Below the pieces are notes generated by a model that ran no database searches, was not told where the DNA came from, and worked only from the letters and a program-made list of their open reading frames with translations. A DNA stretch of 56,928 nt from Lacticaseibacillus hegangensis (GTDB lineage: Bacteria; Bacillota; Bacilli; Lactobacillales; Lactobacillaceae), in NCBI RefSeq assembly GCF_003946465.1, contig NZ_RHOL01000002.1:1-56928 (forward strand), read 5' to 3'. The translations under genes and the position numbers were made by a program. Positions 16,749 through 25,424 of this stretch are shown in pieces; position 1 is the first letter of the stretch, and each line of letters opens with the position of its first letter.

Positions 16749-19241
16749 TTAATAAGCCGTTTCAATCGTGACCCTGGCGGTCTGATTGGCCCGGTCGAAG
16801 ACGCCTAAATCAACGGTCACCCCACGCTGCTTGCGCGAAGCGGCGAGCGGGTCATCCGCCCGCAGACCAAACGTCACTGGTGCGGCCACGGTCTGCCCAT
16901 CGACGGTCACTTGGACCCCGGCTGGTTCTTGACTGAGCGGAACAAAGAGCTGCAGCGGCTGATCGGCGCCGTCTCCTGCAAAGTGGCCGACCCGCGGGTG
17001 GACTGTCACCGTGACGGTTTGGCCTGCGGTTTGGCCTTCAATCGGCGTGGTCGCAAAGTCGCCCTTAGTGTAGGCCATGGTGTGACCGTCATCTTCGTAC
17101 CAGGTGAAGCGGCCCGCATCACCTGGGAAGTACTCGATCAGACGCGCGGACTCTTCCGCCGCCGGATTCTGCGCCGCGTGCTGGGTGACAATCAGACTGC
17201 CAGCCTTCACGAACACTGGCAGCTGCGCCAGGGGCGTGGCCACCTCGGCATACGTCCGCCCACCGGCCAGTTGGTCGTTAGACCACAGATCATACCAAGT
17301 GCCGGCAGGCAAATAAAGGCTCGGCCGCGTATCGGCGCCGTCTGCCTGCAACTGATAGGCGTCCATGATCGGCGCCACGAGGAACGAGTCCCCCAGCATG
17401 AATTGGTCATCCAGCGCGTGGCCCAACGTATATGGTGTGGATTCCGCCCAAAACGTCGGCCGCACGATTGGCGCGCCAGTTTCTCGGGCTTCATGCGCCA
17501 AGGTGTAGAGATAAGGAATGAGCGTCACATGATAGCGGGCAAAGGCGCGACAAATCGCCGCAAAGGGTTCACCAAACTGCAGCCCCAGCATTTTCGGGCG
17601 GTCGCCCCAGCCGTCCATCGACAAAAAGGTCGCGGTGAAGGCCTTCCACTCCAAGTCACGGACATACACCACTGGATCGGTGCCCGCGTATATGCCATCA
17701 ACGTCACTAGTGATGTTGGGATTACCGGACAGGCCAGTACTCAAATAGGTCCCGATGTGCGCGCGAAGGTTGGCCCAATGACTGCCTGCCTGATCTCCTG
17801 ACCAGACGACAGCGCTGCGCTGGCTGCCGGCCCAGCCGTCAACGGTGTAAGTCGTCGGCCGCAAATCGCGCGCTCGCATCAGCCGACCGATTTTCTCTGT
17901 CGCGTTCAGGCCGAAGGTGTAGCCCTCGCCGACCCAGGCAACGTCGGTTTTGGCCGCGACAGCGCCAACGTCGAGCTCTTGGGCAAAGTCGCGCTCCCCC
18001 TTTTGCGGGTGGGCTGGGTCCACAGGGTTCAGGCGCTTTTGCGTCCACAACCCGGTCCGCACCCCTTGGGCCTTGGCCCAGCTCACGAAGGCGGCCAAGT
18101 TCGCCAAGTCGCCGGCAAACGAGTCTGTCTGACCGTACCCGGCGCCGTACCCATCATTGGGGAATAGCGTCCCAAGCGGCATCCCCGCGTCGCGGTATTG
18201 GTCAAGCACCGCCCGCGCCGAAAACGGGTAGTCGTGCTCACCGTTGAGACTTTCGTGAATCGCGCGTTGCGGCATGCCGTCCGCACCAGGATCAACAAAG
18301 GTCACGTGACCTGCACCCGGCACGTTTGGCACCAACGTGCGCCCGGCCACCGTGATGGTCCCAGGCCGCTTGCCCGTGTTGAACGACTCTGGGTTGACGG
18401 GCTGATACTCTTTGTAATAGTGCCCGGGTGTCACCTCGACGGCCCCGGCAGAGTCCTTGGTCACTGCCACCCAATAATCCCGGTTGTAAGCATTGAGGTG
18501 AACCGGATAAAACCCGGCCCATGGCATCAGCTCAGGTTTACCCGTCAGCTCGTGATACCCGTGAATCAAAGCCTGTGGTGTCTCGCCCAGAATCATATAA
18601 ACATCCCACACCGGATCGTCATGATGGACGCGGACGCCGTGGTGCGGATTGGAAAAATCATACTCGCCCTTCGTGAAGGTGTTGACCAGCAGACCAAACC
18701 CGGCCGTGCTCCAGAAAAACGGCACCAGACTGGTCACCCCGCCTTGCGTCCACACGTTTTGGTTCGCGATCTCGACGATTTGGTCGGCCAGCGAAATCAC
18801 GCCATTGCGGGTGCCGCCGCCAAAAAAGGCCGCGTCGTCCGCCGTGTGCCAGACCTGCGTCCAGCCGTCATCGTCAAAAGTCGGCAGGCCAAAGGAAAAA
18901 TCAGCTTGGCCCCCAGTGACCAAAAAGCGTCGCCGCTCGACATCAAAGCACAGCTGGTAGTCGCAAAGCTGAACACTCAGCGGTGCGATGGCCGCATCAA
19001 ACGGTCGCTGTTCGTGATCAATCACGATGGGCGCCTCAAACTGCTGGCCTGACCCACCGGAAGCCACCGTCTCGTCGGCGTGTTTTTCGACGGCAACGGC
19101 GCCTGGTACGGTGGGGTGTTCTGGCCGACTGCCGGCATATGCCAGCAGATGAATGACGTGATCATTGACCGCTGTCATTTCAAACTGGTGCGCCGCCTCG
19201 GTAAAGCCGATCTGCTGCGGGTCTAAGCTGATTTTTTCCAT
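16749..19241 (-). CDS. GH31 alpha-glucosidase/alpha-glucosyltransferase
   Basis: 830 residues, cytoplasmic (no signal peptide). An N-terminal beta-sandwich is followed by the (beta/alpha)8 barrel. Candidate nucleophile Asp433 lies in KTDVAWVGEGYTFGL and the acid/base Asp483 in WSGDQAG; LSGNPNITSDVDGI and the C-terminal beta domains follow. The DVAWVG-GY-FGL form of the nucleophile block, instead of the common DxxE type, resembles as I recall the isomaltosyltransferase/cycloalternan-forming branch of GH31, so transglycosylation is possible. ATG 19241 has GAGG seven bases upstream; a start at 19259 is less likely. The YczE-like gene precedes it by 46 bases in the same direction, with no terminator between. 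Confidence 0.88.
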   Translation of the reverse strand: MEKISLDPQQIGFTEAAHQFEMTAVNDHVIHLLAYAGSRPEHPTVPGAVAVEKHADETVASGGSGQQFEAPIVIDHEQRPFDAAIAPLSVQLCDYQLCFDVERRRFLVTGGQADFSFGLPTFDDDGWTQVWHTADDAAFFGGGTRNGVISLADQIVEIANQNVWTQGGVTSLVPFFWSTAGFGLLVNTFTKGEYDFSNPHHGVRVHHDDPVWDVYMILGETPQALIHGYHELTGKPELMPWAGFYPVHLNAYNRDYWVAVTKDSAGAVEVTPGHYYKEYQPVNPESFNTGKRPGTITVAGRTLVPNVPGAGHVTFVDPGADGMPQRAIHESLNGEHDYPFSARAVLDQYRDAGMPLGTLFPNDGYGAGYGQTDSFAGDLANLAAFVSWAKAQGVRTGLWTQKRLNPVDPAHPQKGERDFAQELDVGAVAAKTDVAWVGEGYTFGLNATEKIGRLMRARDLRPTTYTVDGWAGSQRSAVVWSGDQAGSHWANLRAHIGTYLSTGLSGNPNITSDVDGIYAGTDPVVYVRDLEWKAFTATFLSMDGWGDRPKMLGLQFGEPFAAICRAFARYHVTLIPYLYTLAHEARETGAPIVRPTFWAESTPYTLGHALDDQFMLGDSFLVAPIMDAYQLQADGADTRPSLYLPAGTWYDLWSNDQLAGGRTYAEVATPLAQLPVFVKAGSLIVTQHAAQNPAAEESARLIEYFPGDAGRFTWYEDDGHTMAYTKGDFATTPIEGQTAGQTVTVTVHPRVGHFAGDGADQPLQLFVPLSQEPAGVQVTVDGQTVAAPVTFGLRADDPLAASRKQRGVTVDLGVFDRANQTARVTIETAY

Positions 19242-19287
19242 TATTGAGCCTCTTCTCATGATAAAAAAACGACTACCAACGCAGTCG

Positions 19288-19965
19288 CTAAACTTCCAAA
19301 TGGCGGTGCTTCAGGCTGGGAAACACGACCCGGTCGGCCGCGGCAATCACAAACCCTTGGCAGAGCAGCGAAAACGCCGTGCCGATATTGATCGCGTACA
19401 GCTGCCGCGTGATCAGAAAACACACCAGACTGATTGCAATCGGCGGGATGAATGAGATAGGCTGCGCCACCGCTGCACGGCCGTGCAGCCACTTGAACCG
19501 GATAATCTGCATGAAGTCATCATTGGGGTGCATGATCACGTTGACCCGCTGATAAATTGAGATGGCCACGCCGATGCAAACCAGGCCGAAGAGATCCAGC
19601 AGCACGCGCACGGCCAGCGGCCAAGTCTGAATCGGCGTCAGCTGCAGCAAAGCGGTAAAGCCGGCGACCACATACGAGAACAGGAACATGTAAATCAAGT
19701 TGCCCAGCACCCGCCGCCAGTCAAAGCGGCCGAGAAACATCACATTAGTCGCCGTGACCGCGACGCCTTCAACCAACAGCACGACCAACAGCGACCAGTG
19801 CAGCGTGTGGGTCAAGTTGACCGCCGACGCCGTCCACAACGCCGAACCGAGGTTCATGCAGACGGTCAGCCCGTTGCCGAACCCGTTGAGTAAAATCGAA
19901 AGCACGAGGTAAAAGCCCAGCTGGGCGGTCGTTTCATCTTGCTGGTGAGAATCAGAAGAAATCAT
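19288..19965 (-). CDS. YczE/YyaS/YitT-like integral membrane protein
   Basis: 225 residues with about five or six hydrophobic helices and short loops. The N-terminal GNGLTVCMNLGSALWTA resembles the NLGxxPW block of YczE-type membrane proteins, whose function is poorly known. The Shine-Dalgarno AAAAGGAG precedes ATG 19965. It is the likely first gene of a two-gene unit with the GH31 enzyme, which might make it a partner in sugar movement; that is inference only. Confidence 0.65.
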   Translation of the reverse strand: MISSDSHQQDETTAQLGFYLVLSILLNGFGNGLTVCMNLGSALWTASAVNLTHTLHWSLLVVLLVEGVAVTATNVMFLGRFDWRRVLGNLIYMFLFSYVVAGFTALLQLTPIQTWPLAVRVLLDLFGLVCIGVAISIYQRVNVIMHPNDDFMQIIRFKWLHGRAAVAQPISFIPPIAISLVCFLITRQLYAINIGTAFSLLCQGFVIAAADRVVFPSLKHRHLEV

Positions 19966-20084
19966 GCGGCAGGCTCCTTTTCAATGCTTTCAGTATAGCG
20001 AGCCGCTGCCAGCAAGGAAACCTTTTCATCTAAAAATGTCGCAGCAGCTGTCGACCCCTTGGGCCAACAAACTTGACCCCAGCA

Positions 20085-20110
20085 AAAAAGCGAGCCCCAT
20101 GACTCGCTTT
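20085..20110 (-). terminator. Terminator of the 20130-21137 gene pair
   Basis: AAAGCGAG (20087-20094) pairs with CTCGCTTT (20103-20110); leftward it ends in TTTTTTG. Confidence 0.8.
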
Positions 20111-20129
20111 GCTGCTTAGCTAAAAGTGC

Positions 20130-20465
20130 TCACGGCTTGACGCCCACTTGGGTCGGCACGACGTAAATCGCCTTGGCCGCTTTGGCCGCCGACATCCCGC
20201 GGCTTTGTGCGTAACGCATGAGCAAGCCCGCATACTGGGCGAGCTCCTCCTTCGCGGTAAACCACAGGCCGTCTGCCGGATCATCACTCCAACTCAGCAG
20301 GATCGAATTGCTATTTTTTTCATCCTCGTGGACATCGGTGAGAAATTTGATCCCTGATTCATCGTCCAACTTGACCCCCAAGTTAACAAACGTGACGAGC
20401 GCCGGCAGCGCGGATGAAGGAATATCAACGTAAGAGGGGTAGGTATCAAAGGCAATTTTTCGCAT
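20130..20465 (-). CDS. Hypothetical protein, second gene of a two-gene unit
   Basis: 111 residues, not recognised. An acidic N-terminal half contains KFLTDVHEDEKNSN and SILLSWSDDPADGLW; a helical C-terminal half follows. There is no signal or membrane segment. It starts three bases after the upstream stop with GGAGGA as ribosome binding site, so it is cotranslated with the larger unknown protein at 20469. The tight coupling implies a shared task or complex. Confidence 0.65.
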   Translation of the reverse strand: MRKIAFDTYPSYVDIPSSALPALVTFVNLGVKLDDESGIKFLTDVHEDEKNSNSILLSWSDDPADGLWFTAKEELAQYAGLLMRYAQSRGMSAAKAAKAIYVVPTQVGVKP

Positions 20466-20468
20466 CTG

Positions 20469-21137
20469 CTATTCCTCCTCTGCAGCTAGCGGCAGTTGAA
20501 GGGCCGCGTATGGTTTTCCGTCCGGGGTTTTAGTGAACTGCACCGTGCACGGAAAGACGTCGAGCTGGGAAACGACTTCCGCCCAGGTCATAAATTCATC
20601 AGGCAGCGCCCAAAAAAACGCCTCGTCAGCGTGTCGCACCGTCATGCCCGGATAATACGCGCCGGTCAAGTCATCTACATAACGCTGGGCCTGTAGAACA
20701 GTGAACCGCAGCTGCGCCCAATCGCCTTCATCAAGGTCAACAAGCCGATTATCATCGCGGGAAATCTGATGCTCTGCCCCGAACTTGTCGAGGTCCACTT
20801 GCGCGGTGTCCACGACCCAAGTGATCTCGCGGCCTTCCTCAGTGCCCGCCGGGACCGCCAAAGTCTCCACCTCAAAGAACTGACGCACCACCTGAAAAGC
20901 GTCAAGTGCAGTCGCCATGTTTAACGGCTCCCCAGCCGGATCAGGATGGCGAATCAACGCCTGGAACAGCCGGTCTTCCACCTCAAAAGCGGCTGTGCGG
21001 TCGGTAATCATGGAAACCGCTTGTTCCGGATCATCAGTCAGTTCGACCCCAAAATCGTCCGCCGTATCAGCTTTGTAGCCGGCGATGTAACGACCATCTT
21101 TTTTCGCGCGAAACCACGCTCTGTATAGTTGCGCCAT
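20469..21137 (-). CDS. Hypothetical protein, first gene of a two-gene unit
   Basis: 222 residues, very acidic, soluble, not recognised. The opening MAQLYRAWFRAKKDGRYIAGYKADTADDFGVELTDDPEQA looks like a compact N-terminal domain. Residues 50-110 are helical, and the C-terminal part (PCTVQFTKTPDGKPYAALQLPLAAEEE) is beta-rich. ATG 21137 has AAAGGAGG seven bases upstream. A cre-like box lies about 70 bases upstream of the start, so it may be sugar-regulated. Confidence 0.7.
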   Translation of the reverse strand: MAQLYRAWFRAKKDGRYIAGYKADTADDFGVELTDDPEQAVSMITDRTAAFEVEDRLFQALIRHPDPAGEPLNMATALDAFQVVRQFFEVETLAVPAGTEEGREITWVVDTAQVDLDKFGAEHQISRDDNRLVDLDEGDWAQLRFTVLQAQRYVDDLTGAYYPGMTVRHADEAFFWALPDEFMTWAEVVSQLDVFPCTVQFTKTPDGKPYAALQLPLAAEEE

Positions 21138-21208
21138 AGTTCCTCCTTTGACCTGCACAAAGCCCCCGCAGGTCGCCCTTATGATGGCTCTATCATATCA
21201 AAACTTGT

Positions 21209-21223
21209 CGAAACCGATTACAT
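21209..21223 (-). promoter_or_regulatory. Candidate cre box before the unknown gene pair
   Basis: Leftward ATGTAATCGGTTTCG matches the cre consensus at 14 of 15 positions. A TATGAT -10-like box lies just downstream (leftward), but no convincing -35 was found. Confidence 0.45.
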
Positions 21224-21254
21224 TTTTATTTAAAAGAATCATTGCCAATTCTTT

Positions 21255-22763
21255 TTAGTGTGTTGAGTGCCCAGCCGGGCCGGCCAAAAACGCCTGCCAC
21301 TGCCTGGCTACCGGGGCCGCGAAGTATTGTTTAGCCGCATCCAGCGCGCCTTGATGCAAGGCGTGCCACAGCCGCGCATCCGTCAAGAGTTTAATCACCT
21401 TGGCAGCCGCAGCAGATTCATCGCCTGGCTGCACCAGGTCACCGTTCACCCCAGGCACCACGATCTCGCGGGGGCCAAAGTCCACATCGTCAGCAATCAC
21501 CGGCGTACCGGCGCTCAGGGCCTCGACCAGCTGTATGCCAAACCCTTCATGCTGAGACGGCGCGATCAGCACCTGCGCCTGGCGATAGCTTTGGGCCAGC
21601 TCAGGGCCGGTCACGTAAGGTGAAAAAGTCACAGCTTCCGCCAGTCCTAGGTGCTCGGCCTGGGTCTTGAGCTGGTTCAGGTAGTTGGCACTGATCGGGT
21701 ATCCGCGCAGCTCTAGCGTGGCATCCGGCACCGCGGCGAGCACCCGAGTGAAGATCCGCAGCGCGGCGTCCGGCCCTTTTTCCGGGGCCAGGCGGCCGAC
21801 CATCACCAGCCAGTGCGGCACGCGCGCCACCGGGGGGGTTGCTTCGTCCGGGAAGATCACGGTGTCAGGCACCACGGCCGTGCGCACGCGTGGAAACTGC
21901 TGGTTGAGCGCCGCCTGCTGCGCCTTGGTCGAAACCAGCACGCCGGTGAACTGCTCAGGGTGTTCGACCAGCACAGGGCGATAGGCTGCCAGCAGTTGGC
22001 CGGCCACCTCATGGGCGTCGTGGAAGATGGCCCACTTTTGGGCAGCGGCGGCAGCGCCCACCGCCGCGTCCAGGCTGCGCCGCTCGGAAAACAGGCGCGC
22101 CTGCGGGTCCTGTTTCACCAGTTCGTCAAGGAAAAAGGTGAAAAGCTCGTCTTCCGTGCTGAACCGGTAATGATGACCGTGGTCGCCCAGCAGCTGCCAC
22201 ATCGTCGGCGCGACCTGGCCGCCTCGATTCATGCAAACCATCTCGAGCACCGGCCGACCGGCCAGGTTCAGGTACATGGTACGTGCCAGCTGACCGTCCG
22301 GGTGAAAGTAGTCGACCGAGGACTTAAAGCCGCGCCAGTCAAAATTCTCGCGTGCAGTCAGGTTCCCGAAGCGGTCCTGATAGGTAATCGACCCAATCAG
22401 GCCGACGGTGCCGGGCATCACATCGATGCGAGCCAGCGTCAGACCATTTTCTTCAAGAGTGGAATAGTTGGGGCCGTGGCCGGCAATTTTGTATGCGGCC
22501 AGCGGGATCTGCTTGAGCAAGCGCAGCTTTTGTTCAACTCTCGGCACGCTTGTCGTCCCTTGAAAATAGTCGTACATATTCAGCACTTGCGCTGATTTTA
22601 GTCCCACCGTCTTGCGGTCGCGCGCCAAAAACCGGTTGTAGTTGCGGGTCACATACACCGCATCGGTCGCAGTGGAACGGGAAAGCAGTCGCACCCGCCG
22701 TGCTTGGGCGTGCTCGGTGCCGGAGTTATAGGCAAAAATATTTTCACTGATAAAATAGTTCAT
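21255..22763 (-). CDS. TagE-like alpha-glucosyltransferase, second of a pair (GT4)
   Basis: 502 residues. The N-terminal add-on of about 200 residues (MNYFISENIFAYNSGTEHAQ...) is typical of poly(glycerol-phosphate) alpha-glucosyltransferase TagE and of the GtfA/GtfB adhesin glycosyltransferases. The C-terminal GT-B part has the E-x7-E motif EGFGIQLVE and the nucleotide-sugar site around VGRLAPEKGPD. It probably transfers glucose from UDP-glucose to wall teichoic acid or to a surface protein. ATG 22763 follows GGAGGAGGGCTGAG, two bases after the partner's stop. The open frame back to 22859 lies inside the partner. Confidence 0.83.
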   Translation of the reverse strand: MNYFISENIFAYNSGTEHAQARRVRLLSRSTATDAVYVTRNYNRFLARDRKTVGLKSAQVLNMYDYFQGTTSVPRVEQKLRLLKQIPLAAYKIAGHGPNYSTLEENGLTLARIDVMPGTVGLIGSITYQDRFGNLTARENFDWRGFKSSVDYFHPDGQLARTMYLNLAGRPVLEMVCMNRGGQVAPTMWQLLGDHGHHYRFSTEDELFTFFLDELVKQDPQARLFSERRSLDAAVGAAAAAQKWAIFHDAHEVAGQLLAAYRPVLVEHPEQFTGVLVSTKAQQAALNQQFPRVRTAVVPDTVIFPDEATPPVARVPHWLVMVGRLAPEKGPDAALRIFTRVLAAVPDATLELRGYPISANYLNQLKTQAEHLGLAEAVTFSPYVTGPELAQSYRQAQVLIAPSQHEGFGIQLVEALSAGTPVIADDVDFGPREIVVPGVNGDLVQPGDESAAAAKVIKLLTDARLWHALHQGALDAAKQYFAAPVARQWQAFLAGPAGHSTH

Positions 22764-22765
22764 CC

Positions 22766-24361
22766 TCAGCCCTCCTCCGGCTTGCAAAACCGCGCGGCAA
22801 CTAGTTTGGCCGGCCAATTTGCCTGGGCGTCCGCCAGCAGGGCCTGCCACTGCGCCCATACCGCAGCACTTGAGTAGCGCCTGGCCGATTCATAGGCGCC
22901 GGCAGAATACCACTGCGCCAGCGCCGGATCACGCAGCACTTTCAGCATGGCCTCTGCCATGGCGCGATAATCGCCGTAAGGCACGACCTGCCCGTTCACG
23001 CCGCTTTCGACGATTTCGTTCGGTCCGTAATTGACATCGTACGTAAACGCGATCAGCCCATGCGCGATGGCCTCCATCACGGCCAGGTTGAACCCTTCCA
23101 TGCGTGACGTCACGCCAAACATCATGGCCGAATTCTCGATTTGATCGATGTCTTGGGTGTAGCCCTTGAGCGTCACCACCTTTTCCAGGTGCTCGGCTTG
23201 GATCACCTGCTCGACTTGCAGGCGGGCCTTGTAGTCGTCGCTGGGATCGGCGTACCCGTACAGATCAAGGGTCACCTGTGGAATTTCGCGGTGCACAATC
23301 GCGACGGCCCGGACCAGGTCGTCCAGGTGCTTTTCCCAAGCGATGCGGGCAAAGGCCACAATCTTACCGAACTGCCGCCGCGCCACTGTCACCCGCGGCG
23401 CCGCCAGCAACTGATCCGGCACCACGCCGACTGCGATGGCAAAGTGTGCCGCCCGCGGGTGGAACCGCTGAGCCACTGCCTCGGCCTGCTTGCGTGTCGC
23501 CGAAACCACCGCATCAAACGCGTCAACATCGCTCAGCGCAAATTCGTAATTGTTGTTCAGCAGCGGATCGTCAGGCTCCTGGGCGTTGGCCGTGTGCGCG
23601 TTATGCAGATACAACACCGTGTACGCCGGCCGCTTCAGCCGCGTGATCCCCCACTCGACCAGGTGCGAGCGATCCAAGACGAAGACATTGGGCCGTTTGA
23701 GGTCCCAAAAATCTAAATTGAGATCATCCAAAAAATGCTGCGTCAACGCCTCAATCGTCGCAAACTGAAACACCTGGCCATCACGTTCGGTCAGCCGCCA
23801 GCCGGCCTGCTGGCGCTTGCCTTGCCGATCATCGCGGTTGTAGCTTTCCAGCACCGGCTGACCGGCTGGCGTCAGCCAAGTTTCCATGCCAATTTGGTTG
23901 TCCGGCGTGTACCACTGCTGCAGGCTGACAAAGCCGCGACTGTCGTATTGCTCGACCAGGTACAAGTTGCCAAAAGCGTCAAACAACTCGGTCGAATGCA
24001 CGCGCTGTGCATCCGGCCAGAAGTTGACCCGCGCCACCAACTGCCCCCCTGCAGTGACGAGCACCCGGTTCTTGCCTGGCTCGTGCTTAACAGTCGTGTT
24101 CGCCACGCCAAAGTCCAGATCTGCCAACGTGATTCGGCGATCCTTCACCTGCTCGGCGTGCTGAAAGTAGTCAAACATGCTGATCAACTGGGCGTCCGGA
24201 ATGCCGGCTTGCCGCGTGTTTTCGTGCAGTTCCGGATCCCAGTTGCGAATCACGATCCGGCAGTCCGCGCCGTGCTCGTTGAACAACTTGAACCGCTTCA
24301 ATTCTGCGTGCTCGATCCCCGACTTTTGCGCATGCATGGTTTCATTAATAAAAAAATTCAT
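22766..24361 (-). CDS. TagE-like alpha-glucosyltransferase, first of a pair (GT4)
   Basis: 531 residues, paralogous to the downstream gene: the same opening (MNFFINETMHAQKSGIEHAE), the same DYFQ segment near residue 70, and a C-terminal GT-B domain with E-x7-E (EGFNLAVME) and DVNYGPNEIV. The donor loop reads FARIAWEKHLDDL. The coupled tandem arrangement suggests a hetero-oligomer, as in GtfA/GtfB, or two successive sugar additions on teichoic acid. ATG 24361 has AAGGGAG upstream. Confidence 0.83.
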   Translation of the reverse strand: MNFFINETMHAQKSGIEHAELKRFKLFNEHGADCRIVIRNWDPELHENTRQAGIPDAQLISMFDYFQHAEQVKDRRITLADLDFGVANTTVKHEPGKNRVLVTAGGQLVARVNFWPDAQRVHSTELFDAFGNLYLVEQYDSRGFVSLQQWYTPDNQIGMETWLTPAGQPVLESYNRDDRQGKRQQAGWRLTERDGQVFQFATIEALTQHFLDDLNLDFWDLKRPNVFVLDRSHLVEWGITRLKRPAYTVLYLHNAHTANAQEPDDPLLNNNYEFALSDVDAFDAVVSATRKQAEAVAQRFHPRAAHFAIAVGVVPDQLLAAPRVTVARRQFGKIVAFARIAWEKHLDDLVRAVAIVHREIPQVTLDLYGYADPSDDYKARLQVEQVIQAEHLEKVVTLKGYTQDIDQIENSAMMFGVTSRMEGFNLAVMEAIAHGLIAFTYDVNYGPNEIVESGVNGQVVPYGDYRAMAEAMLKVLRDPALAQWYSAGAYESARRYSSAAVWAQWQALLADAQANWPAKLVAARFCKPEEG

Positions 24362-24442
24362 AGCCGGCTCCCTTCTGAAATCATCTATGGCCAATTATAG
24401 GCTATCGACCATCACTTTTCGCTGGCTGAAACCAATGGCACC

Positions 24443-24475
24443 AAAAAACGCCCTCAACCAGAACGGTTGAGAGCG
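24443..24475 (-). terminator. Aldo/keto reductase terminator
   Basis: CGCCCTCAACC (24449-24459) pairs with GGTTGAGAGCG (24465-24475); leftward it is followed by TTTTTT. Confidence 0.85.
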
Positions 24476-24488
24476 AAACCAAAGCGAG

Positions 24489-25361
24489 TTAGAAATTGGT
24501 GGTGTCAGGATCGGTGGCAAGCCCAGCCACGCCGTGCATCCCATCCAAGGTCTTCATGTCCGCATCGCTGAGGCTGAAGTCGAACAGGTCCGTGTTTTGC
24601 TTAATGCGGTCGTCATGCACCGACTTGGCCAGCGGCAGGAAGCCGTGCTGCAAGGACCAACGCAGCAGGACCTGGGCCACGCCCTTACCGTACTTTGCGG
24701 CGACCTTCGCGAGCTCAGTATTGCCCAGCAGTTTGCCAGTGCCGAGTGGACTGTAAGCCTCGCTCAGAATGTGGTTGTCCTCGTTCATCTTGGTGACCGC
24801 CGGCTGTAAATCAGACGGGTTCAGGAAAATCTGGTTGACCATGGGTTCAACCGTCGCGTCTGCCTTGATCACATCCAGGTGCGCCTGCCGGAAGTTTGAA
24901 ATCCCAATCGCGCGGGCCTTGCCGTCTTTGTAGACTTGCTCCATACCACGCCAGGTGTCTTTGAGGCTGTCTGGGTAAGAGTCGCGGAAGCTGGCCGGAT
25001 TTGGCCAGTGAATCAGGTACAGATCCACATGATCCAAGCCCAACTTGGTCAGGGACTCATCGATGGCCTTTTGCACCAGGTCAAAGCTGTGCGCATTATT
25101 GTTCAACTTCGTGGTGACAAACAGGTCATCGCGCTTCAGCCCAGTGGCCGCCAGTCCCGCCTTGATGCCTTCGCCGACGCTATCCTCATTGCGGTACATC
25201 GCCGCAGTGTCGATGTGGCGATAACCCGCCTCGATGGCGACCTCAACGCTGTGCTTGGCCACGTCGCCATCCGGCGTCTGCCACGTGCCAAAGCCGACGA
25301 CTGGGATCTTCACGCCATTACTCAAGGTATAAGTGTCGCTCATTTTTGAAAATTCTGTCAT
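24489..25361 (-). CDS. Aldo/keto reductase (2,5-diketo-D-gluconate reductase type)
   Basis: 290 residues, TIM barrel, NADPH-dependent. GYRHIDTAAMYRNEDSVGEGI carries the catalytic Asp and Tyr. The VTTKLNNN Lys and DLYLIHWPNP His complete the tetrad. It reduces aldehydes or keto sugars; the physiological substrate is unknown. ATG 25361 has AAGGAG seven bases upstream. The next gene upstream (25425) is co-oriented with a 63-base gap, so the two may be cotranscribed. Confidence 0.92.
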   Translation of the reverse strand: MTEFSKMSDTYTLSNGVKIPVVGFGTWQTPDGDVAKHSVEVAIEAGYRHIDTAAMYRNEDSVGEGIKAGLAATGLKRDDLFVTTKLNNNAHSFDLVQKAIDESLTKLGLDHVDLYLIHWPNPASFRDSYPDSLKDTWRGMEQVYKDGKARAIGISNFRQAHLDVIKADATVEPMVNQIFLNPSDLQPAVTKMNEDNHILSEAYSPLGTGKLLGNTELAKVAAKYGKGVAQVLLRWSLQHGFLPLAKSVHDDRIKQNTDLFDFSLSDADMKTLDGMHGVAGLATDPDTTNF

Positions 25362-25424
25362 GATTTGCTCCTTTTCTGTGTGTCCACTCAATTACTTATA
25401 TTCTAGCCGACCGGCGCACCGGCG

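Noticed and set aside
18198-19052. 284-codon rightward frame inside the GH31 gene
   Set aside because: No ribosome binding site, and it is antisense to a clear glycoside hydrolase.
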